From positions 3,906,001-3,970,000 of the forward strand of contig OZ255825.1 of NCBI GenBank assembly GCA_965277535.1: a stretch of 64,000 nucleotides of DNA, given 5' to 3'. Both the position numbers and the translations under genes were made by a program. This document shows positions 28,001 through 37,042 of the stretch, in pieces (the first letter of the stretch is position 1; each line of letters opens with the position of its first letter). The DNA comes from Ilyomonas sp965277535. Its GTDB lineage: Bacteria; Bacteroidota; Bacteroidia; Chitinophagales; Chitinophagaceae. Below the pieces are notes generated by a model. The model did not search any database. It was not told the DNA's origin and saw only the letters and a program-made list of their open reading frames with translations.

Positions 28001-28473
28001 TTATACTTGCGCAAGGTAGTTATGGAAATAAAATTTATCTGCAGGTCAATCAGGACATAGAAGGTTTTTATCGTCCTTTTAATGTAACGCAACGAGTGTA
28101 TGACGAACGCTGGCATGGTGAAGGCACCAGCAATACGATGCCTTTGGTTTCGTGGCGCGACCAGGCAAATAATATTAAAGAGCCATCAAGCCGGTTTTTG
28201 GAAAGCGCTTCTTATTGCCGTTTAAAAAACATACAGTTGGGCTACACCATTCCAAAAGGAGTAACAGACAGGCTTCACATAAAAGGATTGCGGTTTTATG
28301 CAACGGGACTTAACCTGGTAACATTTACAAAATACACCGGTCTTGATCCCGAGATGCACACCAGTAATAACGTAGCAGTTGAAAAATATCCAAGTGATGT
28401 TGCCGCCGGTATTGACTGGGGCACGTATCCTTCTGCAAAAAGCTATATTATCGGCGCAAACCTTAGTTTTTAA
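25048..28473 (+). CDS. SusC/RagA-type TonB-dependent transporter with STN signalling domain
   Basis: A 1141-residue outer-membrane transporter. After a signal peptide come an STN secretin/TonB domain (about 45-105, LNEKNVPLQKVFKQIQKQNG), which links it to FecR signalling, a carboxypeptidase-regulatory-like domain (about 130-215, KGNVTDETKKPLQGVSVM), a plug (ALQGQVSGVRITQSTGQPG, DPLYIIDGVPTED, SITVLKDAASAAIYGARSS), and the 22-strand barrel ending in GANLSF. It imports oligosaccharides or other large substrates with energy from TonB, working with the SusD lipoprotein 20 bases downstream. The STN domain and upstream FecI/FecR genes imply self-regulation. Substrate unknown; the neighbourhood suggests plant glycans. 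Alternative in-frame ATGs at 25084 and 25108 are possible, but all lead into the same signal peptide. Confidence 0.95.
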   Translation: MYLTIGSVRKQRMAFKTLLIMKFTVFICLLASVTASAKTYSQITLNEKNVPLQKVFKQIQKQNGYDFLYSYELLQKAGNVSVSVHNVSLEQALEECLKNKPLSYSIVGKTVVVKPKPFSNDSTSNNLQSSPPVIIKGNVTDETKKPLQGVSVMIKGTTRGTVTNENGEFQIEVPDNGNKVLVFSYVGMESQEVNVSDKTNVAILLKTSAGQQQEVVVVGYQSQRRTAIAGAVTTVNVEDVAKVPVGFADQALQGQVSGVRITQSTGQPGDGIAMRIRGVGSINNNDPLYIIDGVPTEDGINFLAADDIASITVLKDAASAAIYGARSSNGVVIITTKNGKSGKASINYSLYAGVQKHGYLTPMANAAEYKTIYNEMVANDNEGLSANNPLIKKPIPDSIQMANTAWLASIFRTAPEQDHELSVSGGNEKTQYSVSGNFFKQDGIILNSSYKRYTLRTKLNTEVTDRLKIGTNLNFSYYDKSAIGSSGDGLGGNGGSVIRYAFFRDPAIPIYSSPGVYSDLPQYPGFFGDGYNPVGLATNTDNKEKQYRGFGDVYAEYKILPGLFFRSDFGGDVFVTEDKTFYVNWGTAGRINNPSSLVERQITSENMVWNNTLRYNKRFNERNSINVLLGTEAVSNSTTALLENDQNFPNQDPSLRFLGNGLNIQQVIATENRGEWSLLSFFGNVGYNYNDEFLINGTVRRDGSSRFGPANRWGNFYSGAIAWNIMNEKWFTSLLPSVSKMKLRASYGQLGNQNIGDYPWASIVSNTGNYVLGSSPAPVQGYSVSSLGNPDVKWETSTQTDVGLDIGIWKDKLSLTVDYFDKINNNMLVAVPLPMIGGSANAPFINDGSVQNQGFEFDLHYSNNARKLKYELSANLATIQNKVISIPVPIQGGRIDDGVYATLTTTGHPIGSFYGYQMAGIFQNKDDIFKSAYQGPGVRPGDVKYKDINGDGVIDANDRTFLGSAIPKFTYGASLTLSYANFDLFILAQGSYGNKIYLQVNQDIEGFYRPFNVTQRVYDERWHGEGTSNTMPLVSWRDQANNIKEPSSRFLESASYCRLKNIQLGYTIPKGVTDRLHIKGLRFYATGLNLVTFTKYTGLDPEMHTSNNVAVEKYPSDVAAGIDWGTYPSAKSYIIGANLSF

Positions 28474-28493
28474 ATGCTATAAACTCATTCGGT

Positions 28494-30017
28494 ATGAATA
28501 AAAGATTCATCATATACTGGCTACTCGTCCTAATGTTTGTTTTTGCCCAAATAAGTTGTTCAAAATATTTAGATAAAGACATTCAGGGTGTTTATTCCTC
28601 TTCGCAATATTACACTTCTGCCAATGCTGCTATGCAGGCCATCAATGCAGCTTATGCGCCACTGAAATTTACCAGTGCTACCGCAAATCCGCTTTGGGTG
28701 TTTGGCGATATTGCTTCCGATGATGCAGCCACCGGAAACGTTGGCGCAAGCCCTGATGCTTCTACCATTGACAACTTTTCTTATTCTACCACCAATTCTC
28801 ATTTAACAAACGAATGGGCAGACTTATACCAGGGCATCACCAACTGCAATTTGGTTTTGGCAAATATTCCGTCAATCAATATGGACACGGCTTTGCGCTC
28901 AAGAATTTTGGGTGAAGCCCATTTTTTAAGAGCCTGGTATTATTTCACTTTGGTAAACATTTATGGCGATGTTCCGGTAGTAACAAAGCCGCTAACGCCC
29001 GATGAAATGCAGATTACCCAATCGCCCGTAAAAGATATTTACGAAGGCGTTATTGAGGCCGATTTAAAAGGGGCACTAAGCATTTTGCCCTCCATTTATT
29101 CGGGTGCTGATGTTGGAAGAGCAACCAGCGGAGCGGCAGCAGCTTTGTTGGCAAAAGCTTATTTGTATCAGGAAAAATGGGATTCGTCCCTTAACTATTC
29201 CAACCATGTTATTAACAGCGGGCAGTATAGTTTGATGAAAGTGTATGCTCAAAATTTTGATGCCCTGCATAAAAACAACTCCGAATCGGTGTTTGAAGTG
29301 CAAATGCTGGGCGGTCAGAATCCCAACGTTGGCAATGCGCTGAACCAATGGTTTGCACCGCAGGTAGTAGGCGGCTATTATTGCGATGCACCGACTCAAA
29401 GCTTTGTAGCTGAATTTGAACAAACGGCAGATACTGTTTACGATCCGCGATTGGATTATACGGTAGGAAGAGACAGCACCTTGTGGAATAACGGGCAGTT
29501 GTATTCAAGTTCGTGGTCGCCGCAAACGGGCTATCTCACCCGAAAATACCAACAGCCTCTTTCTCAGGCTCCCATCATCGGGCAGGGAAGCTGCGATTAT
29601 ATATCCATCCGTTATGCTGATGTATTGTTGTTCAACGCCGAAGCTTTGAACGAGTTGGGACAAACATCCGCAGCTATCATTCCCTTGAACCTTGTCAGGC
29701 AAAGGGCAAGAGAAAGTTATTTATACGATAGTTCGTTACATGGCTTTGGAACTGTGCCCGCAGGTCTTTTACCCGATGTGGCTGCTGTATCGCAGGCGCA
29801 GGTACGCACGGCTATCATCCATGAAAGAAGGGTGGAATTCGGATTTGAATTTCACCGGTTTTTTGATTTGGAAAGATATGGGGCAAATCCAAACCTCGGT
29901 CCTGGCTACGTAAACTCGCTCCAGAACAGAGATGGTGTAACTAATTTTTCATACACGAAAAATAAAAACTTTCCCATACCCCAAACCGAAAGGGACCTTG
30001 ACAAAGCTTTAAAATAA
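28494..30017 (+). CDS. SusD/RagB family outer-membrane lipoprotein
   Basis: A 507-residue surface lipoprotein that forms the lid of the SusC transporter and binds substrate. The signal ends in the lipobox FAQISC, followed by SKYLDKDIQGVYSS. Helical repeat regions typical of the family include NAAMQAINAAYAPL, NLVLANIPSIN, LGEAHFLRAWYYFTLVNIYGDVPVV and RATSGAAAALLAKAYLYQEKW, and the C-terminal IIHERRVEFGFEFHRFFDLERYG and FPIPQTERDLD close it. It lies 20 bases after the SusC gene and 26 before the LamG lipoprotein gene. The signal peptide is encoded over a TTTGTTTTTGC copy (28536-28546). Confidence 0.95.
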   Translation: MNKRFIIYWLLVLMFVFAQISCSKYLDKDIQGVYSSSQYYTSANAAMQAINAAYAPLKFTSATANPLWVFGDIASDDAATGNVGASPDASTIDNFSYSTTNSHLTNEWADLYQGITNCNLVLANIPSINMDTALRSRILGEAHFLRAWYYFTLVNIYGDVPVVTKPLTPDEMQITQSPVKDIYEGVIEADLKGALSILPSIYSGADVGRATSGAAAALLAKAYLYQEKWDSSLNYSNHVINSGQYSLMKVYAQNFDALHKNNSESVFEVQMLGGQNPNVGNALNQWFAPQVVGGYYCDAPTQSFVAEFEQTADTVYDPRLDYTVGRDSTLWNNGQLYSSSWSPQTGYLTRKYQQPLSQAPIIGQGSCDYISIRYADVLLFNAEALNELGQTSAAIIPLNLVRQRARESYLYDSSLHGFGTVPAGLLPDVAAVSQAQVRTAIIHERRVEFGFEFHRFFDLERYGANPNLGPGYVNSLQNRDGVTNFSYTKNKNFPIPQTERDLDKALK

Positions 30018-30043
30018 ATTTTTCATCAATTAAAACTCAAACC

Positions 30044-31168
30044 ATGAGATCAAAATTTCAAACCAGGTATGTAATGCTCACAATCTTATTCGGATTGTCA
30101 CTGGCATTGTTTGTTTCGTCTTGTAAAAAAAGTTCATCGTTTACGCCACCCAACACTACCACTTTATCGGCTGCCATTGACTCGGCAAAATGGTATTTAA
30201 CCAACACGCACGAAGGCACGCAACCCGGCGAGTACCCTTCCGGCTCACAGGCAACTTTGCAGGCAGCGTTAACTTCGGCACAATCAGTTTTAACAAGTTC
30301 CGCCACTTCCGGAACACAAGCCCAGGTTACGGCTGCAACCGCTAATTTGAATGCTGCCATTGCTGCTTACGAAGCCGGAAAAATAACGCCGATAGCTGGT
30401 TCAGCATTGGTGGCTTACTGGAAATTCAATGGCAATGCAAACGATTCTTCAGGCAATGGTCATAATGGTACATTAACCGCCTGCCCGCCAACCATGGGTG
30501 GCGTTGGGCTGGTTATTACATCGGGTGTAACACCAGGCGGAGTGCCAACCCCTACCAATGACCGTTTTGGCAATGCGAATTCGGCTTATCATTTCAGCAA
30601 CGGCGGCCACATTGAAGTGCCTTTTAGCCCTACTTTGAACCCGCAAGCAATAACCGTTAGTGCCTGGGTTCGGCAGGATACGGCTGGCAGAACAGATCAT
30701 CGCACAGACTGCTACATGGTTTCTTTGGCCCGCTGGAATTGCTACAAATTCCAAACGCAACCTACACTGCCCTTTTTCACTGTAGCTACGGATTCTACCA
30801 TTTATGACCGCGATGATGCAGGTACCGCAATTACTATTGGCACGACTACCGGTGCAGGCCCTTGGAGCCATGTGGTAGCAACTTATGATGGCAATGGTAA
30901 TGAAAGTTTCTATATTAATGGTACGCCGGTTAAGACCTGGACAAATCTTGCACATACCATAAAACAAATTAATCCGGGTGTAGATTTATCCATTGGTTCT
31001 GATTTGCCGAATGCTGCTTATAAGTATGATTCTACCGGACCAGATGGTAATTATTTTATTGGTTATGGCGGATACTGGACAGGTGATATGGATGACATTA
31101 TGATTTACAATACTGCTTTAACAGCAACGCAGGTAATGCAACTGTATAACCAACAAGCAACGCAATAG
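30044..31168 (+). CDS. LamG/concanavalin-like lipoprotein of the SusC/D operon
   Basis: A 374-residue lipoprotein; the lipobox LFVSSC is followed by KKSSSF. Residues about 45-120 form a FIVAR-like helical segment (AIDSAKWYLTNTHEGTQPGEYP, LQAALTSAQSVL, NLNAAIAAYEAG). The rest is a LamG-type jelly roll (LVAYWKFNGNANDSSGNGHNG, ITVSAWVRQDTAG, SHVVATYDGNGNESFYINGTPV, GDMDDIMIYNTALTATQVMQLY). Such surface glycan-binding proteins are commonly the third gene after susC-susD, helping to capture polysaccharide. The operon appears to end at the terminator 31271-31307. Confidence 0.85.
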   Translation: MRSKFQTRYVMLTILFGLSLALFVSSCKKSSSFTPPNTTTLSAAIDSAKWYLTNTHEGTQPGEYPSGSQATLQAALTSAQSVLTSSATSGTQAQVTAATANLNAAIAAYEAGKITPIAGSALVAYWKFNGNANDSSGNGHNGTLTACPPTMGGVGLVITSGVTPGGVPTPTNDRFGNANSAYHFSNGGHIEVPFSPTLNPQAITVSAWVRQDTAGRTDHRTDCYMVSLARWNCYKFQTQPTLPFFTVATDSTIYDRDDAGTAITIGTTTGAGPWSHVVATYDGNGNESFYINGTPVKTWTNLAHTIKQINPGVDLSIGSDLPNAAYKYDSTGPDGNYFIGYGGYWTGDMDDIMIYNTALTATQVMQLYNQQATQ

Positions 31169-31270
31169 TGCGATTTGTGATTTGTGATTGCAGAGAGAAG
31201 ATGCTATAAAAATCTGCAAAGAATAATTTACAAGCACCACTGTAAAATGGTATAAAACCAAATGCAATAA

Positions 31271-31307
31271 AAACCACTATCGGCAATGACACCGATGGTG
31301 GTTTTTT
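31271..31307 (+). terminator. Rho-independent terminator closing the SusC/SusD/LamG operon
   Basis: A 13-base stem (31271-31283 with 31292-31304, one G-U wobble) with an eight-base loop and a run of six T. It separates the SusC/D operon from the ABC operon beginning at 31339. Confidence 0.88.
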
Positions 31308-31338
31308 AATCCATCTCTGCTTTGTTTTTACACGAATT

Positions 31339-32640
31339 ATGCAATCAACTTATAAAATTTTCTGCTTTGGTTTTGCGGTTATTTTATCCGTTTCGTGCCG
31401 GAGAACTTCTTCCGGAAACGAAAGTGAAATTTTGTTTTGGTGCTCCAATAACAACCCCGAAATAAAACTTTGCACCAACATTACAACAGCATGGAACAAC
31501 AACCATTCTTCTCATTCTGTTCATATACAACCAATACCTGAAGGCCAGTCGAGCGAAGAAGTAATCCTCGCTGCTGTGGTAGGAAAAACAACACCCGACA
31601 TTTATGCCAACATGTGGCAGGGTAATGTTGAAATGTATGCTCATGCGCACGTTTTGATACCGCTTGATACACTGCAAGGGTTTATGGATTTTATGAGGCA
31701 ACGTTGCGATAGTGCTACCATCAAAGAGATTACATCATCGGACGGGCACATCTATCAGATACCCTGGAAAGCAAATCCGATTATGACGATTTACAACAAG
31801 AATTTATTCAAAGAAAACAACATCAACTCTCTTCCGCAAACGTATAGCGCTTACAATGCCGCCGCCGAATTGTTCAAGCAAAATTGTTCAAAAAAGGGTT
31901 TGACCAACAACCGCTTTGGCTACACCGAAGTGAAGTCCACCTGGTACCAACGGCTGTTTAATTTTTACACCTTGTACATTGCGGCATCCAACGGAGCGCC
32001 GCTTATTGTTCATAACAAAGCAGCCTTCAACAACAGGTATGCAATAGAAGTTTTTTCCTTTCTTCAAAATTTATACAGGCAGGATTATTTTTCAAAAGAA
32101 TCCAATGCGGCTTCTACCGATCCTTTCGTTACACAAAACATTGCTACCAAATGGACGGGACCTTGGGAGATTGCACATCTCAACAGCATCCCGGACAAAG
32201 GGTTTGATTTTGCCTATTTTTTACCCATCGTTCCCGATGATCACAAAGGACCGATTTACACTTATGCCGACCCCAAAAATATCGTCATCTTCAACACTTG
32301 CAAACATCCTGAACAAGCGTGGGAATTTTTACAAACGCTTATCAATAAAGAAGGTGACTTACAGCTTTTACAACTGACCGGACAACTGCCGCGAAGAAAA
32401 AATTTAGATACCGATCCTTTTTACAAAAATTATTTTATTGATAACCCAATGATGCTGCCATTTGCACAAGAAGTGCCGTATGTAAAAGGCATTGATAACT
32501 GCGATGTAATTGTGGAAGTGCTCGACGCCATTTCGCAGGAATATGAAGCCTGCGTGGTGTATGGAACAAAAACGCCCGAACAAGCCATTGCCGATGCAGA
32601 AACGGCTGTGAATGTTTTGCTGGGAAAAGAAAATGAATAA
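31339..32640 (+). CDS. ABC sugar-binding lipoprotein (family 1 solute-binding protein)
   Basis: A 433-residue extracytoplasmic solute-binding protein, first gene of the ABC operon. The lipobox ILSVSC anchors it. Features of the carbohydrate-binding family include GKTTPDIYANMWQGNVEMYA, DGHIYQIPWKANPIMTIYNKNLFKENNINSLPQTYSAY, WTGPWEIAHLN and HPEQAWEFLQTLI. In this envelope it should be attached to the inner membrane facing the periplasm and hand sugars to the two permeases. Its stop overlaps the oxidoreductase start (TAATG). Specificity is not readable; the two GH130 genes in the same operon suggest mannose-containing oligosaccharides. The signal-peptide DNA has a GCAAAACCAAA variant (31366-31376, minus strand). 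Confidence 0.88.
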   Translation: MQSTYKIFCFGFAVILSVSCRRTSSGNESEILFWCSNNNPEIKLCTNITTAWNNNHSSHSVHIQPIPEGQSSEEVILAAVVGKTTPDIYANMWQGNVEMYAHAHVLIPLDTLQGFMDFMRQRCDSATIKEITSSDGHIYQIPWKANPIMTIYNKNLFKENNINSLPQTYSAYNAAAELFKQNCSKKGLTNNRFGYTEVKSTWYQRLFNFYTLYIAASNGAPLIVHNKAAFNNRYAIEVFSFLQNLYRQDYFSKESNAASTDPFVTQNIATKWTGPWEIAHLNSIPDKGFDFAYFLPIVPDDHKGPIYTYADPKNIVIFNTCKHPEQAWEFLQTLINKEGDLQLLQLTGQLPRRKNLDTDPFYKNYFIDNPMMLPFAQEVPYVKGIDNCDVIVEVLDAISQEYEACVVYGTKTPEQAIADAETAVNVLLGKENE

Positions 32641-33758
32641 TGATGCAAAAACAAATCCATATTGGAGTGATAGGAGCCGGTGCTTTTGCACAGTTTGCTG
32701 CTAATGCGTTTTTGCAATTAGGGGAAGTAAAGATAGTGGCTGTGTTTGATGTGAACACAACAACGGCACACCGGATGGCACAACAAATAAATGCGGTTGC
32801 TTACGATGATATTTCGGCATTATTAAACAACAAAGAAATTGATTTAATTTACATAGCTACTCCGCCTTTCTTGCATTATGAACAATCGAAAAGTGCATTG
32901 CTTGCCAACAAGCATGTGATCTGTGAAAAGCCCGCTGCGCTTAGGGTTGAGCAGGCAGAAGAACTGCAGGCTTTAGCGAAAGAGCGGAACAAATTGTATG
33001 TGGTGAATCTGATGCAGCGTTACAACCCATTGTATGCAATGGTAAAGACCATCATTGATGGAAAGATGCTGGGTAATTTTCTACATGGGTATTTTGAAAA
33101 TTATGCATCCGATGAATATCTCGATGATCATCATTGGTTTTGGGATAAAACCAAAAGCGGCGGCATTTTTATAGAACATGGCGTTCATTTTTTCGACCTG
33201 TTTTCGGGCTGGCTGGGCAAGGGTGAAGTCATCAGTTCTTTTCAACTGCAACGCCCTTCTGTAACGCAAAAAATAATTGACAGAGTTGGAGCAACGGTTT
33301 TACACAAAGATAGTATTGTCAATTTTTATCATGGTTTTGATCAACCAAAAATCTTAGACCGGCAGGAAATGAAATTGTTATTTGAAAGAGGTGATGTTAC
33401 GCTCTATGGATGGATTCCTGTTCAAATTAAAGTTCATGGTTTAATGAGTGAAGAACAACGCATCGCTTTGCAAAATGTATTCAATCAACATTCATTACAA
33501 ACTAGCACAACTACATCGGCTATCAGCCAACCAATCAAAGGCAGAGGCAAAGCCATTAATGCTGACGAAGAGGTGACGATTGAATGGGGAAGCCTTGCTA
33601 ATAAATCAAACGTTTATACAGAGCTATTACAACGAATGTTGCAGGACCAATTGAAATGGATACAAAACCAAACGCACCAGCGCTTAATAACAGATAAGAA
33701 TGCTGTTGCTTCGCTGCGAATGGCAGTAGAAGCTACAGATAAAGCCGTTATACGATAA
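32640..33758 (+). CDS. Gfo/Idh/MocA family oxidoreductase
   Basis: A 372-residue NAD(P)-dependent sugar oxidoreductase. The Rossmann motif GVIGAGAFAQFAANAF is at the N-terminus, followed by IDLIYIATPPFLHYEQSKSALLANKHVICEKPAA with the conserved EKP triad lysine. The C-terminal domain carries HHWFWDKTKSGGIFIEHGVHFFDLF with the likely catalytic histidines. It starts inside the stop codon of the binding-protein gene, with two tandem ATGs; either is possible. Members oxidise or reduce sugars and inositols; in this operon it probably modifies an imported sugar. It is cytoplasmic. A GCAAAAACAAA copy (32645-32655) is read as MQKQ. Confidence 0.9.
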   Translation: MMQKQIHIGVIGAGAFAQFAANAFLQLGEVKIVAVFDVNTTTAHRMAQQINAVAYDDISALLNNKEIDLIYIATPPFLHYEQSKSALLANKHVICEKPAALRVEQAEELQALAKERNKLYVVNLMQRYNPLYAMVKTIIDGKMLGNFLHGYFENYASDEYLDDHHWFWDKTKSGGIFIEHGVHFFDLFSGWLGKGEVISSFQLQRPSVTQKIIDRVGATVLHKDSIVNFYHGFDQPKILDRQEMKLLFERGDVTLYGWIPVQIKVHGLMSEEQRIALQNVFNQHSLQTSTTTSAISQPIKGRGKAINADEEVTIEWGSLANKSNVYTELLQRMLQDQLKWIQNQTHQRLITDKNAVASLRMAVEATDKAVIR

Positions 33759-33769
33759 ACCATTTTCGC

Positions 33770-34663
33770 ATGAACAACGAATTAAAAATAAGGGCAAAAC
33801 CAAAAGCAGATAAGCAAAAGCTGTTGCCATATTTGCTGGTATCGCCCTACCTCATTTTTACGTTGGTGTTTGTGGTGTTTCCTGTGTTGTTTTGTTTTTT
33901 TCTCACGTTTCACAAATGGAACATTATCTCTTCCATGAAGTTCATCGGGATAGATAATTATACGCGTTTGTTTCACGATAGATTGTTTTGGAAAGCCATT
34001 CTCAACACGCTTAAATTTTTGTTGCTGCACATTCCTTTGCAATTGGTGGTTTCGTTATCACTGGCTTATTTGCTCAATCAAAAACTGAAAGCCGCATCTT
34101 TTTTCAGAGGTTCTTTTTTTATGCCGGTCATTGTTTCGGGCGTTGTGGTAACCATTTTGTGGCAGCAACTGTTAGGGTTTGATTTTGGATTGGTAAACCG
34201 CCTTCTGCAATGGCTGGGCTTGCATAAAGTAGGCTGGCTGTCGAGCCCGCGGGTAGCTATTTATTCCATTGCGGTGATGGCTACCTGGAAGAACGTTGGG
34301 TTGTATGTGATTTTGTTTTTAACCGGCTTGCAAACCGTGCCTACGCAATATTATGAAGCGGCAAAAATGGAAGGTGCAAGCAACTGGCAGCAATTTTATC
34401 ACATTACATTGCCTATGATCAACCCAACGGTTTTTATGGTGGTGGTATTATCAACCATTGGCGGTTTTTCTCTTTTTATAGAACCTTATGTAATGACGGG
34501 TGGCGGTCCGTTAAACACAACATTATCGGCTGTTCTTTACATTTATAAACAGGCTTTTGAATACTACAACATGGGCTATTCGGCAACCTTGGGTTTCTTT
34601 TATGCGCTAATCATCATGTTGGTGGTAGTCATTCAAAAACGAACCATTGAAAAAGAAGTATAA
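33770..34663 (+). CDS. ABC sugar permease, MalF/UgpA type
   Basis: A 297-residue permease with six membrane helices, of the binding-protein-dependent sugar importer family. The EAA loop that docks the ATPase reads EAAKMEGASNWQQFYHITLPMINP. The N-terminal LLPYLLVSPYLIFTLVFVVFPVLFCFFLTFHKW is typical. It starts 11 bases after the oxidoreductase gene. The partner permease begins 85 bases after its stop, beyond a palindromic repeat, an arrangement that could alter relative expression of the two subunits. Confidence 0.93.
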   Translation: MNNELKIRAKPKADKQKLLPYLLVSPYLIFTLVFVVFPVLFCFFLTFHKWNIISSMKFIGIDNYTRLFHDRLFWKAILNTLKFLLLHIPLQLVVSLSLAYLLNQKLKAASFFRGSFFMPVIVSGVVVTILWQQLLGFDFGLVNRLLQWLGLHKVGWLSSPRVAIYSIAVMATWKNVGLYVILFLTGLQTVPTQYYEAAKMEGASNWQQFYHITLPMINPTVFMVVVLSTIGGFSLFIEPYVMTGGGPLNTTLSAVLYIYKQAFEYYNMGYSATLGFFYALIIMLVVVIQKRTIEKEV

Positions 34664-34667
34664 ATTT

Positions 34668-34734
34668 TTCGCACAGAGGTAAAGAGTAAGCAGAGAATGC
34701 TTTTCTCTCTGTGTTCTCCTTATCTCTGTGCGAA
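34668..34734. repeat. Palindromic CACAGAG-type repeat between the two permease genes
   Basis: The ends TTCGCACAGAG and CTCTGTGCGAA are inverted copies, and the inner part continues the imperfect pairing (AAGAGTAAGCAGAGA against TCTCTGTGTTCTCC), giving a long hairpin in the mRNA inside the operon. It resembles the TTGAACCAC family in construction but differs in sequence. Confidence 0.8.
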
Positions 34735-34748
34735 CCATTCGTCATGTT

Positions 34749-35576
34749 ATGGAAGGACAAACTTTATTTAGAAAAACAATCACTTACGCACTGTTAACGG
34801 CAGCCGCGATAACGTTCATTTATCCTTTTCTCTGGATGATTGGTGCTTCGCTTGCGCCTATGTTTGAGTTGAACGGACTTACTTTATTTCCATCACATCC
34901 AACATGGAGCAACTTTGCCATTCTCTTTCAAAAAATCCCCATTCTGCATTCGCTTATCAATAGCGTGTTGGTGGCAACCTTGGTTACTGCATTGGTTTTG
35001 TTTACAGGTTCAACGGTTGGCTATGCACTGGCAAGAATGCAGTTTAAAGGGCGGCAGGCCATTTTTTATGTGATTGTGTTTACCATGTCGCTGCCGTTTC
35101 AGGTAACGCTCATACCCAATTACATTACGATGGTCAACCTTCGTTTGGTGGATACGTTTGCTGTTTTGGTGATTCCGTTTGCAGTAAGTGCATTTGCCAT
35201 TTTGATGTTCCGTCAAGCGTTCCAGGGGCTGCCGCAAGCCTTAATTGATGCAGCCCGTTTGGACGGCTGCAACGAGTTAGAAATTATTTTTCGTGTGCTG
35301 TGGCCCAACATAAAATCTACCATTATTACGGTGGCGATACTTTCTTTCATTGGTTCGTGGAACGAAGTATTGTGGCCGCTCATTGTTGTGCGCAACGAAC
35401 ACTTGATGACGATGCCGCAACTGGTTACCCTTTTTGCCGTGGGTGGCAGGGCAGATAGTCAGTTAGGCGTGAAGATAGCTGCTGCTGTTTTGCTGGCGCT
35501 TCCGGTAATGATCGCTTTTTTATTTTTTCAGAAATATTTTATACAAAGCATGGCTTCAACAGGGATGAAAGATTGA
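34749..35576 (+). CDS. ABC sugar permease, MalG/UgpE type
   Basis: A 275-residue permease with six membrane helices and the EAA-type loop DAARLDGCNELEIIFRVLWPNIK. The ATG at 34749 is preferred to an in-frame GTG at 34728, which lies inside the palindromic repeat. It partners the MalF-type permease to form the import channel for the sugar delivered by the operon's binding protein. The next gene, a GH130 protein, follows 33 bases later. Confidence 0.93.
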   Translation: MEGQTLFRKTITYALLTAAAITFIYPFLWMIGASLAPMFELNGLTLFPSHPTWSNFAILFQKIPILHSLINSVLVATLVTALVLFTGSTVGYALARMQFKGRQAIFYVIVFTMSLPFQVTLIPNYITMVNLRLVDTFAVLVIPFAVSAFAILMFRQAFQGLPQALIDAARLDGCNELEIIFRVLWPNIKSTIITVAILSFIGSWNEVLWPLIVVRNEHLMTMPQLVTLFAVGGRADSQLGVKIAAAVLLALPVMIAFLFFQKYFIQSMASTGMKD

Positions 35577-35609
35577 GAGGTAGAAGTAAAAATCAATAAA
35601 AACAAATCA

Positions 35610-37040
35610 ATGACAGTAAAGAAAAGTAGTGTAAAATTAGTGGCAAATCCAAAAGCAGTGATTACACAATTTCTAAGTCTGCCTGGCAATAACCGTGTTG
35701 TGAATGTAATAGAAAGAGTGCAAAAATTAACAGACGAAGAAACACATCGTCTTCTTCAAAAAGCAATGACTGATTTTGGCAACCGGCATCGCAACCTACC
35801 ACAAATCTTTACCGAAAATTTCGAGCAAATCCAAACGAGCCATGTCCATTTACTTTCTTCATTCAGTAAAGAAAAGCAATTATTACTCGGTGCTTTTTTT
35901 ACGAAAGAATATTCCATTCAATCGGCTGCTTTGTTTAACCCTTCTATCGTATTGCATCCGGATCAACAACATCTTAAAGAAGGAGAGCAACGCTTTATTA
36001 TGAGCCTGCGTGCCACCGGCGAAGGTCATATTTCTTCTATCGTTTTCATGACCGGAATTGTCGATGCAAATAGCGAAATACAATTGGATGAACCAACTCC
36101 TTTTTTTACCCCTTTGTCTAAGAAGATAAAGGCTTTATTCACCAAGGAGTTTTTTAAAAATCATCTTTCTAACAGTGATGGTTTTGATACGGATTGGATA
36201 GACTATTTGCCTCAATCGTTCACTGCTGAAGAAGCCATTTTTTGTCTAAAACAAAAGGTTGCAAATAACAATGGGGTGCTATCAATCATTGAAAAACTGA
36301 CCGAAGTTTTTGATGGAGATTATGAACTGGAAGCTACAGTTTCATTGCATTTGAGCGAGAGTGTGATATTTCCGAATGCGAAGACAGAAAGCATGGGAAT
36401 GGAAGATGTTCGCCTTGTCCTTTTTTCGGACAAAAACAAAACCACGTACTATGGCACTTACACGGCTTACAATGGTAAGCAAATTAGGAGCAAGCTGATA
36501 GAAACGCCAGATTTTATTCATTTCAAAATCAGAACGCTGCAAGGCGCAGCCATTTCCGACAAAGGGATGGCTTTGTTTCCCGAAAAGATCAACGGTAAGT
36601 ATGTAATGATAGGGCGGCAAGGTGGTGAAAACATCAACATTATGTTCTCGGAAGATTTGTATCGTTGGGATGAATACCAAACTTTATTAACGCCACAATA
36701 CGATTGGGAACTAGTGCAGTTAGGCAATTGCGGTTCTCCTATTAAAACAGAAAAGGGATGGCTGCTGCTAACGCACGGCGTTGGCATGATGCGCACATAT
36801 GTAATAAGTGCTTTATTGCTCGATACAAACAATCCTGCCCGCATCATTGCGCGACTTGATAAACCTTTGTTAGTAGCTGATGAAAGCGAACGCGAAGGCT
36901 ATGTTCCCAACGTTGTTTACACATGCGGCTTGTTAGTGCATAATGGGCAACTAATCATTCCTTATGCGGTTTCCGATAGTGCCATCCGGTTTGCCACTGT
37001 GGCTTTGAAGGATGTATTGAATGGGCTGAAAACTTTATAA
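35610..37040 (+). CDS. GH130-type glycoside phosphorylase/hydrolase 1
   Basis: A 476-residue five-bladed-propeller enzyme of glycoside hydrolase family 130, without signal peptide and so cytoplasmic. The conserved proton-donor element reads SMGMEDVRLV (Glu-Asp-x-Arg). Substrate and phosphate-binding parts follow in DKGMALFPEKINGKYVMIGRQ, NCGSPIKTEKGWLLLTHGVG and REGYVPNVVYTCGLL. Many GH130 enzymes phosphorolyse beta-mannosides such as mannosyl-glucose or mannobiose; others are beta-mannosidases. About 70 extra N-terminal residues and a long insertion (about 170-250) distinguish this protein from the shorter second copy in the operon. It lies three bases before the next gene. A-rich TAAAAACAAA precedes the ATG. 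Confidence 0.85.
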   Translation: MTVKKSSVKLVANPKAVITQFLSLPGNNRVVNVIERVQKLTDEETHRLLQKAMTDFGNRHRNLPQIFTENFEQIQTSHVHLLSSFSKEKQLLLGAFFTKEYSIQSAALFNPSIVLHPDQQHLKEGEQRFIMSLRATGEGHISSIVFMTGIVDANSEIQLDEPTPFFTPLSKKIKALFTKEFFKNHLSNSDGFDTDWIDYLPQSFTAEEAIFCLKQKVANNNGVLSIIEKLTEVFDGDYELEATVSLHLSESVIFPNAKTESMGMEDVRLVLFSDKNKTTYYGTYTAYNGKQIRSKLIETPDFIHFKIRTLQGAAISDKGMALFPEKINGKYVMIGRQGGENINIMFSEDLYRWDEYQTLLTPQYDWELVQLGNCGSPIKTEKGWLLLTHGVGMMRTYVISALLLDTNNPARIIARLDKPLLVADESEREGYVPNVVYTCGLLVHNGQLIIPYAVSDSAIRFATVALKDVLNGLKTL

Positions 37041-37042
37041 CT